NCBI GenBank assembly: GCA_945883495.1
Contig: CAMCXS010000064.1
Coordinates: 1-32,858 of the forward strand
Source: Akkermansia muciniphila
GTDB lineage: Bacteria > Verrucomicrobiota > Verrucomicrobiia > Verrucomicrobiales > DEV007
Reading direction: 5' to 3'
DNA length: 32,858 nucleotides
Shown: in pieces, positions 8,291-16,665 of the stretch
How positions within the stretch are numbered: position 1 is the first letter of the stretch
How the letters are laid out: the number at the start of each line of letters is the position of its first letter
Program-made: the position numbers and the translations under genes
Notes under the pieces: generated by a model
Database searches by the model: none
Seen by the model: only the letters and a program-made list of their open reading frames with translations
What the model was told of the DNA's origin: nothing

Positions 8291-8355
8291 GTTGTTGTTT
8301 TCTGGCGGCTCATTTTCCAACAGTTGAGCGGGATGCTTCGTGTTCTCAGTGGCAC

Positions 8356-9637
8356 TCAGATCAATCCCTTCAAGCGATCCGCGAGGCGGAAGGCGAGGGC
8401 GGCGAGGGTGAGGGTGGGATTCGCGGCTGGGGAGGTGGGAAAGACGGATAGATCGCAGACGTGGAGGTTATCGTAGCCGATGTATTGGAGATTGGCATCT
8501 ACCACGCTGGAGTTGGCGGTGGCGCCATCGCCCATGCGAAGGGTGCCGACCTCGTGAGCAACGCCGCCGAGGCCGCCGGGCTTGAGCGAGATGCCTTCAT
8601 TGGCGATGGCGATGCCGCCGAACTCGGCGATGATCTCGTTCTTGAGATCGTTCGCCTCATTCCAGAAAGCATCCGCAGCGGGGCTCTTGGCCATGGTGGT
8701 CTTCGCCTTCACGAAGGACGGACCGGCGTGATCCACGCGGTTGCCATTCATGAGCGGCGCATTGAAGAGGAAGACGACCTCGCAGAACATGGCCTCGCCC
8801 TTAAGGCGGCGATGCGCGGCGAGAGTTTCGGGATCGAGATAGCGTCCGTGGTTCAGGTCCGCGCCGAGCTCCAGCAGGATATTGTAGGAATGGGCCGTGG
8901 CGCTGGCTTGCTTGTGGCGGGACATGGTCTTGCTGCACGAGTCGAAGCGATGCCATGGCTGCCCGGCGGGGATGGCGAAGTGGGTGAAGAGCACGGGATG
9001 ATCCGTGAAGCCCGTGCCCACGAGTCCGGCCGGATCCTTCAGCGCGCTGAGCTTCGCGAGCTTGGCACTCTCCACGGTGCCGGCGGCGAGCACCACTTGC
9101 TTCGCTTTGTAGGTCCGCGCTTTCCCCGCGAGGAGATCCTGTGCGGTCACGCCGGTGACCGTATGCCCCGCAGTTTCGATCTTCACCACGGCGTGATTGA
9201 GATTGACGGTGAGCTTGCCCGCCGCGGGATCGGGAGAGAGGCGGCCTTCTGTTAGAAGGTCCGCAGTGGAGAAGAGGCCGGCAGAAATATTGCCGAAGGC
9301 GGGGTTCACTTGGCGCACGGCCATCGGCGCATCGTAGTGGTCATGAGCGGCCCAGCGGGTTGTGAGCTTGTTTTTCACCTGCTGCTGATAGAGCGTCGGC
9401 GGCGCGGGCCAGTACATCAGGTCCTCGGCGCGCTGGTAGCCGGAGTTTTCCAGATCCCAGCGTACCGGCTGCGGCCAGGCATCCAGCTCCCACCACGTCA
9501 TGCGCGCCCCAGAAGATCGAGCGCCCGCCGAGATTGAAGGCCTGTCCGCCGACGTAGTTGGAGTTGGGGGTGTTCTCGTAGTTCGTCACCTTGTACTCGT
9601 CGAAGAGTGCCCACAGGTGCTTGTCGAATTTCCCGAG
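8356..9637 (-). pseudogene. GMC-type oxidoreductase fragment with frameshift
   Basis: The C-terminal two thirds of a glucose-methanol-choline family flavoprotein is present. Visible parts are AFNLGGRSIFWGA, then MTWWELDAWP, the FAD-contacting VVLAAGTVESAKLA, the GGVAHEVGTLRMG histidine region, and the terminal HVCDLSVFPTSPAANPTLTL block. The N-terminal GxGxxG FAD-binding fold is absent, cut by the repeat at 9638. The frame also breaks at about 9503-9510, in the coding-strand GGGGCGCGCATG tract, where one base is missing between FWGA and MTWWEL. The enzyme would oxidise an alcohol or sugar in an FAD-dependent way but is not functional as it stands. Confidence 0.8.
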
Positions 9638-9737
9638 TTGAACCCCCACCATCCCACGTCGACCGGTGACTCGTTGGCGGGCGGGCGCCAAAAGCAAATT
9701 ACTAGCAGTTTACTAGCAGTTAGTTTACTAGCAGTAG
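9638..9737. repeat. Dispersed GC-rich repeat plus TTTACTAGCAGT iterations
   Basis: 9638-9700 is a copy of the dispersed repeat (TTGAACCCCCACCATCCCAC, then CGGTGACTCGTTGGCGGGCG). It is followed by three near-tandem copies of TTACTAGCAGT at 9700-9737. The repeat cuts off the 5' end of the GMC gene. Confidence 0.8.
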
Positions 9738-9738
9738 T

Positions 9739-9777
9739 TTGACAAATCCTTCATGTGGACACAAGATGTCCACATGA
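9739..9777 (+). promoter_or_regulatory. Promoter and palindromic operator of Phd/VapBC-type TA module
   Basis: TTGACA at 9739-9744 and CAAGAT at 9762-9767 have a 17-base spacer. A perfect 11-base inverted repeat, TCATGTGGACA at 9751-9761 and TGTCCACATGA at 9767-9777, covers the -10 region and the start codon. It is a likely operator for the antitoxin. Predicted +1 coincides with the ATG at 9774, so the message may be leaderless. Confidence 0.65.
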
Positions 9778-10031
9778 AAGTCGTGACCGTCCGCGATCTC
9801 CGGAACAACTTCTCCAAAGTCGAAGCCTGGCTCGGCGAGGGAGAGGAAATCCGCATCGAGAAGCGGGGGAAACCCATCGGCTTCCTTTCGGCGACTTCAG
9901 CTTCCGCCAAGGCTGGGATTCAAAAGCCGGATTGGGAAGCCCGTCGGAAGGCGATCTGGGGAGATCGGGTGTTCACCGAAGATGAGGTCCGGGCGATGCG
10001 GGAAGCGGAACTTGAGGGTGACTTGGGATGA
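9774..10031 (+). CDS. Phd/YefM-family antitoxin
   Basis: This is about 85 residues, beginning MKVVTVRDLRNNFSKVEAWL, the N-terminal DNA-binding and dimerisation pattern of Phd/YefM antitoxins, then GEEIRIEKRGKPIGFL. The C-terminal part (DWEARRKAIWGDRVFTEDEVRAMREAE) is the toxin-binding tail. An ATG 21 bases upstream (9753) is also in frame, but I prefer 9774. It gives the canonical family N-terminus and coincides with the predicted transcription start. The stop overlaps the toxin start by four bases (ATGA). Autorepression through the palindrome at 9751-9777 is expected. Confidence 0.88.
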   Translation: MKVVTVRDLRNNFSKVEAWLGEGEEIRIEKRGKPIGFLSATSASAKAGIQKPDWEARRKAIWGDRVFTEDEVRAMREAELEGDLG

Positions 10032-10480
10032 ATATTTATCCGGACACTTCCTTCCTGTGCGCGATGTATCGCGAACAAGACAATTCGAAACGAGCGGATG
10101 CTTTCAACGATCAGCTTCCCGGAGCCCTTCCCGTTTCCTCGTTCCTGCTGCTGGAGTTCCGGCAGTCCGTTCGGTTTCAAGCCCGCCTCTTCGAAAAGGA
10201 TCGGAGCAAGGGTTTTTCCAAAGCCGAAGGCGCGGCCATGTTGCGCGCGCTGCAATCCGACCTCTCCGCCGGTGTCTTGGAAATGATCGCGCCGGACTGG
10301 GCGGACGTGCACCGGATCGCTGAGGAACTGAGTTCGAAACACACGGAGTCCGGCGGCCACCGTCTCTCCGACATCCTGCACGTCGCCACCGCCATTCATC
10401 TCGGAGCGGCACAGTTGCTAACCTTCGACGCGAACCAGAAGAAACTCGCCGAGGCCGAAGCCATGGTGGTGCCGCTCTAA
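10028..10480 (+). CDS. PIN-domain toxin (VapC-like)
   Basis: This 150-residue PIN protein starts MNIYPDTSFLCAMYREQDNS with the first catalytic aspartate at residue 6, has FLLLEFRQSV in the second acidic position, and ends with GGHRLSDILHVATAIHLGA and LLTFDANQKKLAEAEAM, which supply the other acidic residues. Such toxins cleave RNA, and the partner antitoxin is immediately upstream with a four-base overlap. Length and motif spacing are normal for the family. The pair forms an intact type II TA operon. Confidence 0.9.
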   Translation: MNIYPDTSFLCAMYREQDNSKRADAFNDQLPGALPVSSFLLLEFRQSVRFQARLFEKDRSKGFSKAEGAAMLRALQSDLSAGVLEMIAPDWADVHRIAEELSSKHTESGGHRLSDILHVATAIHLGAAQLLTFDANQKKLAEAEAMVVPL

Positions 10481-11126
10481 TCGCGCACAACTTCGTCACC
10501 GTCTCCGCCGAGGAAAAGTTCCCTTGGTGTCAGGCGCGAATACCAGGGTGACGCTGATGTAGGATGGTCCTTATTGCCCGTCCGTAGCGATCATAAACAC
10601 GGGGTAGGCGGACAAAATGTCCACCTTACGGAGGTTAATCCCGCGCCATTCGTGTCAGGCGCCATGCGCACCATCCCCAGGTCTACGGTGAATCGGTGGG
10701 GGCAGGGTTCAAAAGCAAATTCATACCATTACTTCTGTTCGAGCTTGGGAACTGAGTGGTGCCAGGCTCGGTGCGCATTGACCATCAGCGGTTCACAAAC
10801 GTTTGGCCTGATTTTGCCTGGCACCGCCCGATAACGCCCGGGACCGGCTCGAAATCGAGCTCATGGGAATTCGAGACGCGGTGAATGGCGATGCATGGGC
10901 ATGGACATTCCCTTCCTGCCCTCGATTCCAGCGGAACTTACATAGGACCGTACGTCGGACTTGTGATTCAAGCGCACGCCTTGGCACCTAGGAAAAAACA
11001 GTATTTATACTGGCTGAAAAATCATTTGCCATTGTTGATATTACAGATATTTACAATCCGTACAGAATCCGCCAATCAGTCAGATCCGCCTCGTTAGATA
11101 TCAAACAGTAAAACCACACAACGCAC
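10481..11126. other. Long intergenic region, AT-rich 3' half
   Basis: No gene is recognised. The region includes GGTTCAAAAGCAAATTC (10708-10724), related to the 3' part of the dispersed repeat, the GGACAAAATGTCC dyad at 10611-10623, and two CGTGTCAGGCGC-like words. From about 10990 to 11100 it becomes distinctly AT-rich, as expected for the promoter region of the gene at 11127. Confidence 0.5.
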
Positions 11127-11921
11127 ATGAAGAAACTGCAAACATCGCAGCACGATATGTTGCTGCGGGTCATCGCCGTTATCCTCCGCTCCAAGGGAGC
11201 TTGGAAGGACATTCGCGGATTCGCGAATCAGGTCAGTCAACTCAAAGAATCCTTGGCACGGATCAAGTCGCTGGCCAAGGATCAAGAATTGTTGCGCACC
11301 GGCGTCAGGCCGGAGCGGGATCAGTATCTATCCCTATTGGTTGATGCCGTGCTCGTCACCGCAGGTCAGATTCAGGCCTGGGCGACGGTGAACAAGGATG
11401 TCAAACTCGCCACCCGGTTCGCGCTATCCAGAACGAAGTTGAGCACGGCGAAACTCGAGCTGGGCGGCATTGCTCAGGAGGTTCATACCATCGCCACCGA
11501 GAACTTCGAAGCATTGGAGGACCTCGGCACGACCAAGGCGGCGCTCGATAACCTGAGTGACCTGATCACCACCTACGACGCTCTGGCGGGTGCGCCGCGG
11601 GACGCGATCAAGAACCGGGCCACCGTGACTCGGATTTTGGATCGGGAACTGCGCAGCGCCATGGACCTCGCGAGGAACTTCTTTGATCCGATGATGCGGC
11701 AGTTCGAGAGCAGCACGCCCGAGTTCTTCGAGGCCTATCAGTCCGCCCGTGGCGCCTTCAAACCTGGAGCTCGCGCCAAGCTGGACGAAAACGGCCAGCC
11801 TGTCGCCAAATGGAGGCAGGCCCTGGCGGCCAAGAAGGAAGCGAAACCCGTCTCCCGGTCCAAGGCCAAGTCGGCCAATGCCGCATCGACACCGGCGAAC
11901 ACCGTGCCGCTGGCGAGTTGA
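11127..11921 (+). CDS. Conserved-looking hypothetical helical protein
   Basis: This 264-residue, predominantly helical protein has no motif that I recognise. The middle (GQIQAWATVNKDVKLATRFALSRTKLS, LELGGIAQEVHTIATENFEAL) has a regular amphipathic pattern. The last about 45 residues (KWRQALAAKKEAKPVSRSKAKSANAAS) form a low-complexity basic tail. There is no signal peptide or membrane segment. The AT-rich upstream region and regular codon usage support expression as a single gene. Proteins of similar size and composition occur in Bacteroidetes/Verrucomicrobia without an assigned function. Confidence 0.7.
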   Translation: MKKLQTSQHDMLLRVIAVILRSKGAWKDIRGFANQVSQLKESLARIKSLAKDQELLRTGVRPERDQYLSLLVDAVLVTAGQIQAWATVNKDVKLATRFALSRTKLSTAKLELGGIAQEVHTIATENFEALEDLGTTKAALDNLSDLITTYDALAGAPRDAIKNRATVTRILDRELRSAMDLARNFFDPMMRQFESSTPEFFEAYQSARGAFKPGARAKLDENGQPVAKWRQALAAKKEAKPVSRSKAKSANAASTPANTVPLAS

Positions 11922-11970
11922 TTCAACTCCACCCTCCCACGCCGGCCGGTCACACGTGGGAGGGCGGGGA
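11921..11970. repeat. Diverged copy of the dispersed GC-rich repeat
   Basis: GATTCAACTCCACCCTCCCA then CGCCGGCCGGTCACACGTGG and GAGGGCGGGG matches the repeat plan with several substitutions. The copy follows the stop of the 11127 gene, and the internal CCCTCCCACG / CGTGGGAGGG dyad could act as a transcription-stopping stem. Confidence 0.6.
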
Positions 11971-12039
11971 TCTTGCGATGCCGCGTTGCATTCGAATTCG
12001 TGCACTTGCAAGGCGGCTCCGGAACCGCGAGAATCCTTT

Positions 12040-13122
12040 ATGGCACCGGCCAAACCCGTCCTCACCAGTTTCCAACCGGGTGACCTGGAAACGCTCCTCA
12101 CGGAATGGGGCGAGCCAAAGTTTCGCGCCCAACAAATCCTCGAGTGGGTCTATCGCAAAAGGGCCACCGCCTTTGAGGAGATGTCCAACCTGGGCCGGCC
12201 GCTTCGCGAACGCTTGGCCGCGCACTTCGATCTCCGCTCCCTCACTCTGGCCCGCCAGCAAGGTTCCGCCGATACTACCCGCAAGCTTCTCTTCCGGCTC
12301 CACGATGGCCGCTTCGTCGAATCCGTCGTCATCCCCGCGAATCCCGCGCTCTACGGCAGCCGCGCGGACCGCCGCACCATTTGCGTCTCCAGCCAAGTCG
12401 GTTGCGCCTACGACTGCAAGTTCTGCGCCTCGGGCTTGGCCGGCTTCACCCGGAACCTCACGCCGGATGAAATCGTCGAGCAAGTGCTCCAAGCCGAAAG
12501 CCTTGATGGAGAACGGATCGACAACATCGTCTTCATGGGCATGGGCGAACCGCTGGCGAATCTCCGCAACCTCCTTTCCGCCATCGCCATCCTCAACGCC
12601 GAGTGGGGCGTGGGCATCGGCGCCCGGCACATGACCATCTCTACCAGCGGTTTGGCGCCGCAAATCGAACGGCTCGCCGAACAGCCGCTGCAAGTCCGGC
12701 TCGCCATCAGTCTCCACGGCGCCACCGACGAAGTCCGCGACCGGATCATGCCGGTAAACAAAAAGTATCCGCTGAACCGGCTCTTCGATGCTCTCCGGCA
12801 TTACCAAGAGCTTAAAAAGCAAAAGGTCACCTTCGAGTATATCTTGATTGAGGACGTCAACGACGCCCTTGATCAAGCCACCATCTTGGCGACACGCGCC
12901 CGCTCGCTCAACGCCAAGGTCAATCTCATCCCCTACAACACCGTCGAAGGGCTTCCCTGGAAACGCCCTTCCGAAGCTCGACAGGAGCAATTCCTCAAGC
13001 TCCTCCGCGCCGGCGGTGTCCAAGCCACGCTGCGCCGCGAAAAAGGGCACGACATCGACGCCGCTTGCGGTCAGCTCCGGTTAAAAGAGGAGAAAGGCGG
13101 CATGATTACGGAAGCCGTTTGA
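12040..13122 (+). CDS. rlmN: Dual-specificity 23S rRNA/tRNA adenine C2-methyltransferase RlmN
   Basis: This 360-residue radical-SAM enzyme methylates A2503 of 23S rRNA and A37 of some tRNAs. The radical-SAM cluster motif CAYDCKFC supplies C122, C126 and C129. C115 (RTICVSSQVGC) and C343 (DAACGQL) match the family's two further conserved cysteines, the C-terminal one being the methyl carrier. FMGMGEPLAN (SAM-binding GEP motif), ISTSGLAPQI and LAISLHGATDEVRDRIMPVN are all present. The frame is open further upstream, but the ATG at 12040 gives the normal family length and N-terminus. The gene appears intact and is the best housekeeping marker in the window. Confidence 0.97.
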   Translation: MAPAKPVLTSFQPGDLETLLTEWGEPKFRAQQILEWVYRKRATAFEEMSNLGRPLRERLAAHFDLRSLTLARQQGSADTTRKLLFRLHDGRFVESVVIPANPALYGSRADRRTICVSSQVGCAYDCKFCASGLAGFTRNLTPDEIVEQVLQAESLDGERIDNIVFMGMGEPLANLRNLLSAIAILNAEWGVGIGARHMTISTSGLAPQIERLAEQPLQVRLAISLHGATDEVRDRIMPVNKKYPLNRLFDALRHYQELKKQKVTFEYILIEDVNDALDQATILATRARSLNAKVNLIPYNTVEGLPWKRPSEARQEQFLKLLRAGGVQATLRREKGHDIDAACGQLRLKEEKGGMITEAV

Positions 13123-13137
13123 GCATAGAAAGAACTC

Positions 13138-13677
13138 ATGAACTCTCGTCCCCCAATCCATTTGCTCATCGCGGCCGCGACCGTCCTCGCCGGTTGCTCT
13201 GGAGTCGAATCCAGCGCCCCCGTCGCCACGGCCACGCCGCCAGAAGTGCTCACCCCCGTGGAGGCACAGTCCGCCGCGCTCCCGCCGACAGGGCCCAGCA
13301 CCCCGGCGCTCCCGAAGCCAAGCCTCTCCAAGTTGACAAACCGGGATCGTCCCAAACTCGAATTCTTCGGAGCCACGATTTACGCGGACTCCATCATTGG
13401 CCTGGAGGCCAAGGGCAACGTCTTCATCGACGGGACGACTCTACATCGCGTGCAACGCGCTTTTCCCATCGCCGTGTACGCGGATCAGGTGAGTTTCGAT
13501 CCCGAGAAAGGCGAAGCCACCATTACCGGCTGGCCGATCGTGCAAACCGACAGCGCCTACGTGCAGGGCCAATCCGCTGGGACAGTGATCCATTTGAGCC
13601 AAGACCGGATGTCCGGCATTGATGGACCAGCCAAATACGTGGTTGGTGACAAGGGCGCTGACCTCTTTCTACCGTGA
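13138..13677 (+). CDS. Putative lipoprotein with OstA/LptA-like region
   Basis: This 179-residue protein has a lipoprotein signal peptide (LLIAAATVLAGCSG, lipobox LAGC with the cysteine near residue 20). A proline/alanine-rich linker follows to about residue 65. The C-terminal beta-rich region (FFGATIYADSIIGLEAKGNV, FPIAVYADQVSFDPEKGEATITGWP, GTVIHLSQDRMSG) resembles the repeating strands of OstA/LptA-type lipopolysaccharide transport proteins. The resemblance is weak, so a general envelope lipoprotein is the safe call. It begins 15 bases after rlmN and may be cotranscribed. Confidence 0.7.
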   Translation: MNSRPPIHLLIAAATVLAGCSGVESSAPVATATPPEVLTPVEAQSAALPPTGPSTPALPKPSLSKLTNRDRPKLEFFGATIYADSIIGLEAKGNVFIDGTTLHRVQRAFPIAVYADQVSFDPEKGEATITGWPIVQTDSAYVQGQSAGTVIHLSQDRMSGIDGPAKYVVGDKGADLFLP

Positions 13678-13751
13678 GGCACTGAACCACGCACCGGAAA
13701 ACCGTTAAGAATATGGAGATTATGCTTGTTTATTAATATTTGTTTACTATT

Positions 13752-13778
13752 ATGGGAGCAATAGTAACTATCTCCCAT
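13752..13778 (+). promoter_or_regulatory. Hairpin or operator overlapping the protease start codon
   Basis: ATGGGAG (13752-13758), a two-base bulge, and ATAGT (13761-13765) pair with ACTAT (13767-13771) and CTCCCAT (13772-13778). The ATG of the downstream gene (13777) is inside the right arm, and GGGAG in the left arm resembles a ribosome-binding site. The dyad could be an operator or an RNA hairpin that hides the start. The surrounding 60 bases are AT-rich. Confidence 0.5.
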
Positions 13779-15720
13779 GCGCCCAGCCCTCGCTTCCCTT
13801 CTCGGACTCGCCGTCCTGGCAGCCTTCACCGGCACTTTGCCGGGTCAAACCAACCTTGAAGGCCAACTCTTTCCGCAGCAAGCTCTTCCCAAATCCGTGC
13901 AGGGCGCGGAAATCCCTTCAGCTCTCGGCGCGAAACTGCCTCAAATCGCTGCCTGGTACGGACAATCCGAAGCAGAGTTGCGCGCAAGCTGCTGCAACGA
14001 CAAGTCTCTCATCGTGGATCGTTCTGGCCGACTCCTTTACGCTTGCCGTGGCCACCTTCCCTCTGGTCCAGCTCCCTCTAGACCGGGTCCGTCCCCCCGG
14101 CCCTCCTCATTACGGACATTTTTGCTCCACAGTCGCCCCGGGTCTAAGCGGGTGATCTACCTCGACTTTGATGGTCACAAGACCACCGGAACGGTGTGGA
14201 ACAAGTACGTGAAGAAGTCCATGATGACTCCACCGTATACGAGTGATGATGGCGCCGAGTTTAGCGAATCTGATCTGGCGAACATTGAGCTCATTTGGAG
14301 CATCGTGGCTGAGGACTTCGCCCCTTTTAACGTCGATGTCACCACGCAGAACCCAGGAATTGAAGCCCTCCGCAAAAAAGGATCTTCGGATGGAGCTTAC
14401 GGCATCCGCGTTTGCATCGGTGGGAGCAGCATGGATTGGCTTGAGTTCCCAGCTGGGGGAGTCGCCCTGCTAAATTCATTCGCATGGGATTCCGATACCC
14501 CAGCGTTCGTCTTCCCGGCAGAGCTCGGCGGGGGAAATCCGAAGTATGTAGGAGACACCATCAGCCACGAAGTTGGACACACCCTCAACCTGATGCATGA
14601 CGGGCAAGGCACCACTGAATACTACGAGGGCCATGGCGATTGGGCTCCCATCATGGGCGCAAGCTTTGACAAGAGCGTGGCCCAATGGAGCAAAGGCGAA
14701 TACGAAAATGCAAGCAACAAGCAGAACGATATCGCTCTCATCTCGCGCTACTGCCCTGTAGTGCCTGATCAACACGTGAGCAACGTATTCGGAGCCACCA
14801 ACCTGGCCGGAGACGAAGTTCGCGGACTCATTGAGACCCGATCCGATGCCGACATGTTCCGCATCTTCGCCGGAGCTGGCTCACTTTCACTCACCGCTCT
14901 CCCGGCCACGATCGCCCCCAATCTCGATATTGTCATGTCGCTGTATGACGGGTTTGGCGACTTGGTGACCACGGTGGCCGGTGCTGGAATGGACTCAAGC
15001 CTGAGCGAAGTGATCCAGCAGGGCACCTATTACGTCGCCATTGAAGGAGGCGGCAATGGCACCCCATCCACCGGCTACAGCGAATATGCCAGCATCGGAC
15101 AATACTCATTGAAAGCGCTTTTTTCGCCTCCCACCTCCCGGCCTCCCGTTGCCGTGGCTGAGAGTTCTAGGCGACTCGTGGGTCTCGCACCTCTTACCGT
15201 CACCTTCTCCGGTACCAGAAGTTCGGATCCGGATGGATTCATTGCTTCTTACAACTGGGATTTCGACGCTGGCGATCGCTCTGATTTGGCCAGCCCAACT
15301 TTCACCTATACAACTCCCGGAATCTATACGGCATCCCTCGTCGTTACGGACGACGGCGGCCTGTCGTCCGCGCCAGCCACTATCCGCGTGGTGGTGAAAC
15401 ATGTGCCGCGGGTCATCGTCGGCGAAATCGAGATGAAGAGAGTCATGACGCCCCGCGGCGTGCAGGCGACAGCGAACGTGATCATCAAAGATCTCGATGG
15501 CACTCCCAAGCAAGGAGCACGGGTCAGCGGCCGATGGTCTGGTCTTACCAAAGGCACCGGATCGGCATTGACCGGAAAATCTGGGATCGCAACTTTCTCA
15601 AGCTCACCGAGCAGGCTTCACGGTGCATTTACCTTCACCGTGTCACTCGTGTCATTGCCCGGATTCCCCTACTTGCCGGAGAAGAACAATGAGACAAGCG
15701 ATACGCTTTCCTCTCGCTAA
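13777..15720 (+). CDS. Secreted metzincin-type metalloprotease with PKD domain
   Basis: This 647-residue protein has a signal peptide at residues 1-23 (ASLLGLAVLAAFTGTLPGQ). The zinc site HEVGHTLNLMH lies at residues 264-274, followed by WAPIMGASF, a likely metzincin Met-turn. A pre-peptidase-C-like beta region (residues about 335-440, FRIFAGAGSLSLTALPA) and a PKD domain (about 458-545, SSDPDGFIASYNWDFDAGD, FTYTTPGIYTASLVVTDDGG) follow, then a C-terminal beta domain. It probably degrades extracellular protein. It converges with the cytochrome gene, with 13 bases between stops. Confidence 0.9.
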   Translation: MRPALASLLGLAVLAAFTGTLPGQTNLEGQLFPQQALPKSVQGAEIPSALGAKLPQIAAWYGQSEAELRASCCNDKSLIVDRSGRLLYACRGHLPSGPAPSRPGPSPRPSSLRTFLLHSRPGSKRVIYLDFDGHKTTGTVWNKYVKKSMMTPPYTSDDGAEFSESDLANIELIWSIVAEDFAPFNVDVTTQNPGIEALRKKGSSDGAYGIRVCIGGSSMDWLEFPAGGVALLNSFAWDSDTPAFVFPAELGGGNPKYVGDTISHEVGHTLNLMHDGQGTTEYYEGHGDWAPIMGASFDKSVAQWSKGEYENASNKQNDIALISRYCPVVPDQHVSNVFGATNLAGDEVRGLIETRSDADMFRIFAGAGSLSLTALPATIAPNLDIVMSLYDGFGDLVTTVAGAGMDSSLSEVIQQGTYYVAIEGGGNGTPSTGYSEYASIGQYSLKALFSPPTSRPPVAVAESSRRLVGLAPLTVTFSGTRSSDPDGFIASYNWDFDAGDRSDLASPTFTYTTPGIYTASLVVTDDGGLSSAPATIRVVVKHVPRVIVGEIEMKRVMTPRGVQATANVIIKDLDGTPKQGARVSGRWSGLTKGTGSALTGKSGIATFSSSPSRLHGAFTFTVSLVSLPGFPYLPEKNNETSDTLSSR

Positions 15721-15733
15721 AAGGGCACTCACC

Positions 15734-16381
15734 TCAGAGGTTGGAAGTCACCTGATCGAGCTCGGCACGGGAGTACGGATTGTTCCGTGGCCCATGCTTG
15801 TCCCGAGCCGCTTTGATCATGTCTGGCGTGATCGCCGGCGCGGAGTTGCCAAAATTTGACCGGACGTAGGACAAAACTGCGGCAATGTCCTCATCACTGA
15901 GTTGCGCTTTCCACGAAATCATCTGGCCCAGGTATGTTCCCGGGAACTGAATGCCGTTAAGCACAATCATCGCCAAACGCTCGGAGGGCCCGTTCACATA
16001 AGCGGAGCCCGCTAGGTTGGGGGCCATATTGGGAACAACCGCTTTGCCCTCAGGCCCGTGACACGCAGCGCAGAGCATGTAAGTTTGCTTTCCCTTCTCC
16101 AACAGCGCGGCCACGGCCGGATCGGCGTTTGGCGCGGCCCCGGCCGTCGCCGGAGTAGCCGGAGCAGCTCCCGGCGATTGAGCGGCCGCATCCACAGAAC
16201 CGGCCGGTGAGGTCGGGGTCGCCGTGGCCACGGGCTCGGGTCGCTGCGGCTTTGTGGCCATGGATCCGAGGAGACTCACCCCAAAGACTCCCAAACCCAC
16301 GAGAAGGGCAATACTGGTGATAATGACGAGAACCAAGCCCAGGGTCGCGGGCCACGTTGCTTTGGAGGCGTTAGAGGACAT
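15734..16381 (-). CDS. Membrane-anchored class I cytochrome c
   Basis: This 215-residue protein has an N-terminal transmembrane anchor (residues about 12-40, LGLVLVIITSIALLVGLGVFG), an alanine/proline-rich linker (about 45-85), and a cytochrome c domain. The domain has the haem motif CAACH and a distal methionine candidate in GQMISWKAQLSDEDIAAVLSYVRSNFG. This architecture, a tethered periplasmic c-type cytochrome, is common next to terminal oxidases and alternative complex III. No such neighbours are in the window, so the partner is unknown. It acts as a one-electron carrier. Confidence 0.93.
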   Translation of the reverse strand: MSSNASKATWPATLGLVLVIITSIALLVGLGVFGVSLLGSMATKPQRPEPVATATPTSPAGSVDAAAQSPGAAPATPATAGAAPNADPAVAALLEKGKQTYMLCAACHGPEGKAVVPNMAPNLAGSAYVNGPSERLAMIVLNGIQFPGTYLGQMISWKAQLSDEDIAAVLSYVRSNFGNSAPAITPDMIKAARDKHGPRNNPYSRAELDQVTSNL

Positions 16382-16629
16382 GTCCTAATTTCCGATGAGC
16401 TTACGCGCCCGACGGAAGCATGGGCGCACTCGATGTCAAGGAGCGGTGCCATGGATGCGCGGGGTCGCTGACACTTCCGTCATGTAGGTCTCCCGGGGTG
16501 AGCCCCTCTCCGCCCAGTGCAGCGATGTGGCAACGACCTCGGCGCCGCAAAACTCCACCCCGCGCACTTCAGGCTGGAGAAGCACGTTTTTTTTCTTCGG
16601 ATCGCGTCGCCCTCATCACAACAAGCTTC

Positions 16630-16658
16630 TTGTCAATCCTCCTCAGCAGGCCCATTCT
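16630..16658 (+). promoter_or_regulatory. Probable promoter for HTH gene, leaderless
   Basis: TTGTCA at 16630-16635 and CATTCT at 16653-16658 have a 17-base spacer. The predicted start of transcription lies at or next to the ATG at 16666. The -10 box is weak, so the call is tentative. Confidence 0.35.
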
Positions 16659-16665
16659 CCCTGGC

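Noticed and set aside
8461-9255. Plus-strand frame of 264 residues opposite the GMC gene
   Set aside because: The translation is the antisense of the oxidoreductase (repeated VGGGAIAHAKG-like words) and has no recognisable family.
12040-13050. Long minus-strand frame (11950-13050, 366 residues) opposite rlmN
   Set aside because: It is antisense to a clearly functional rlmN, and its translation has no motif. It is a GC-skew shadow.
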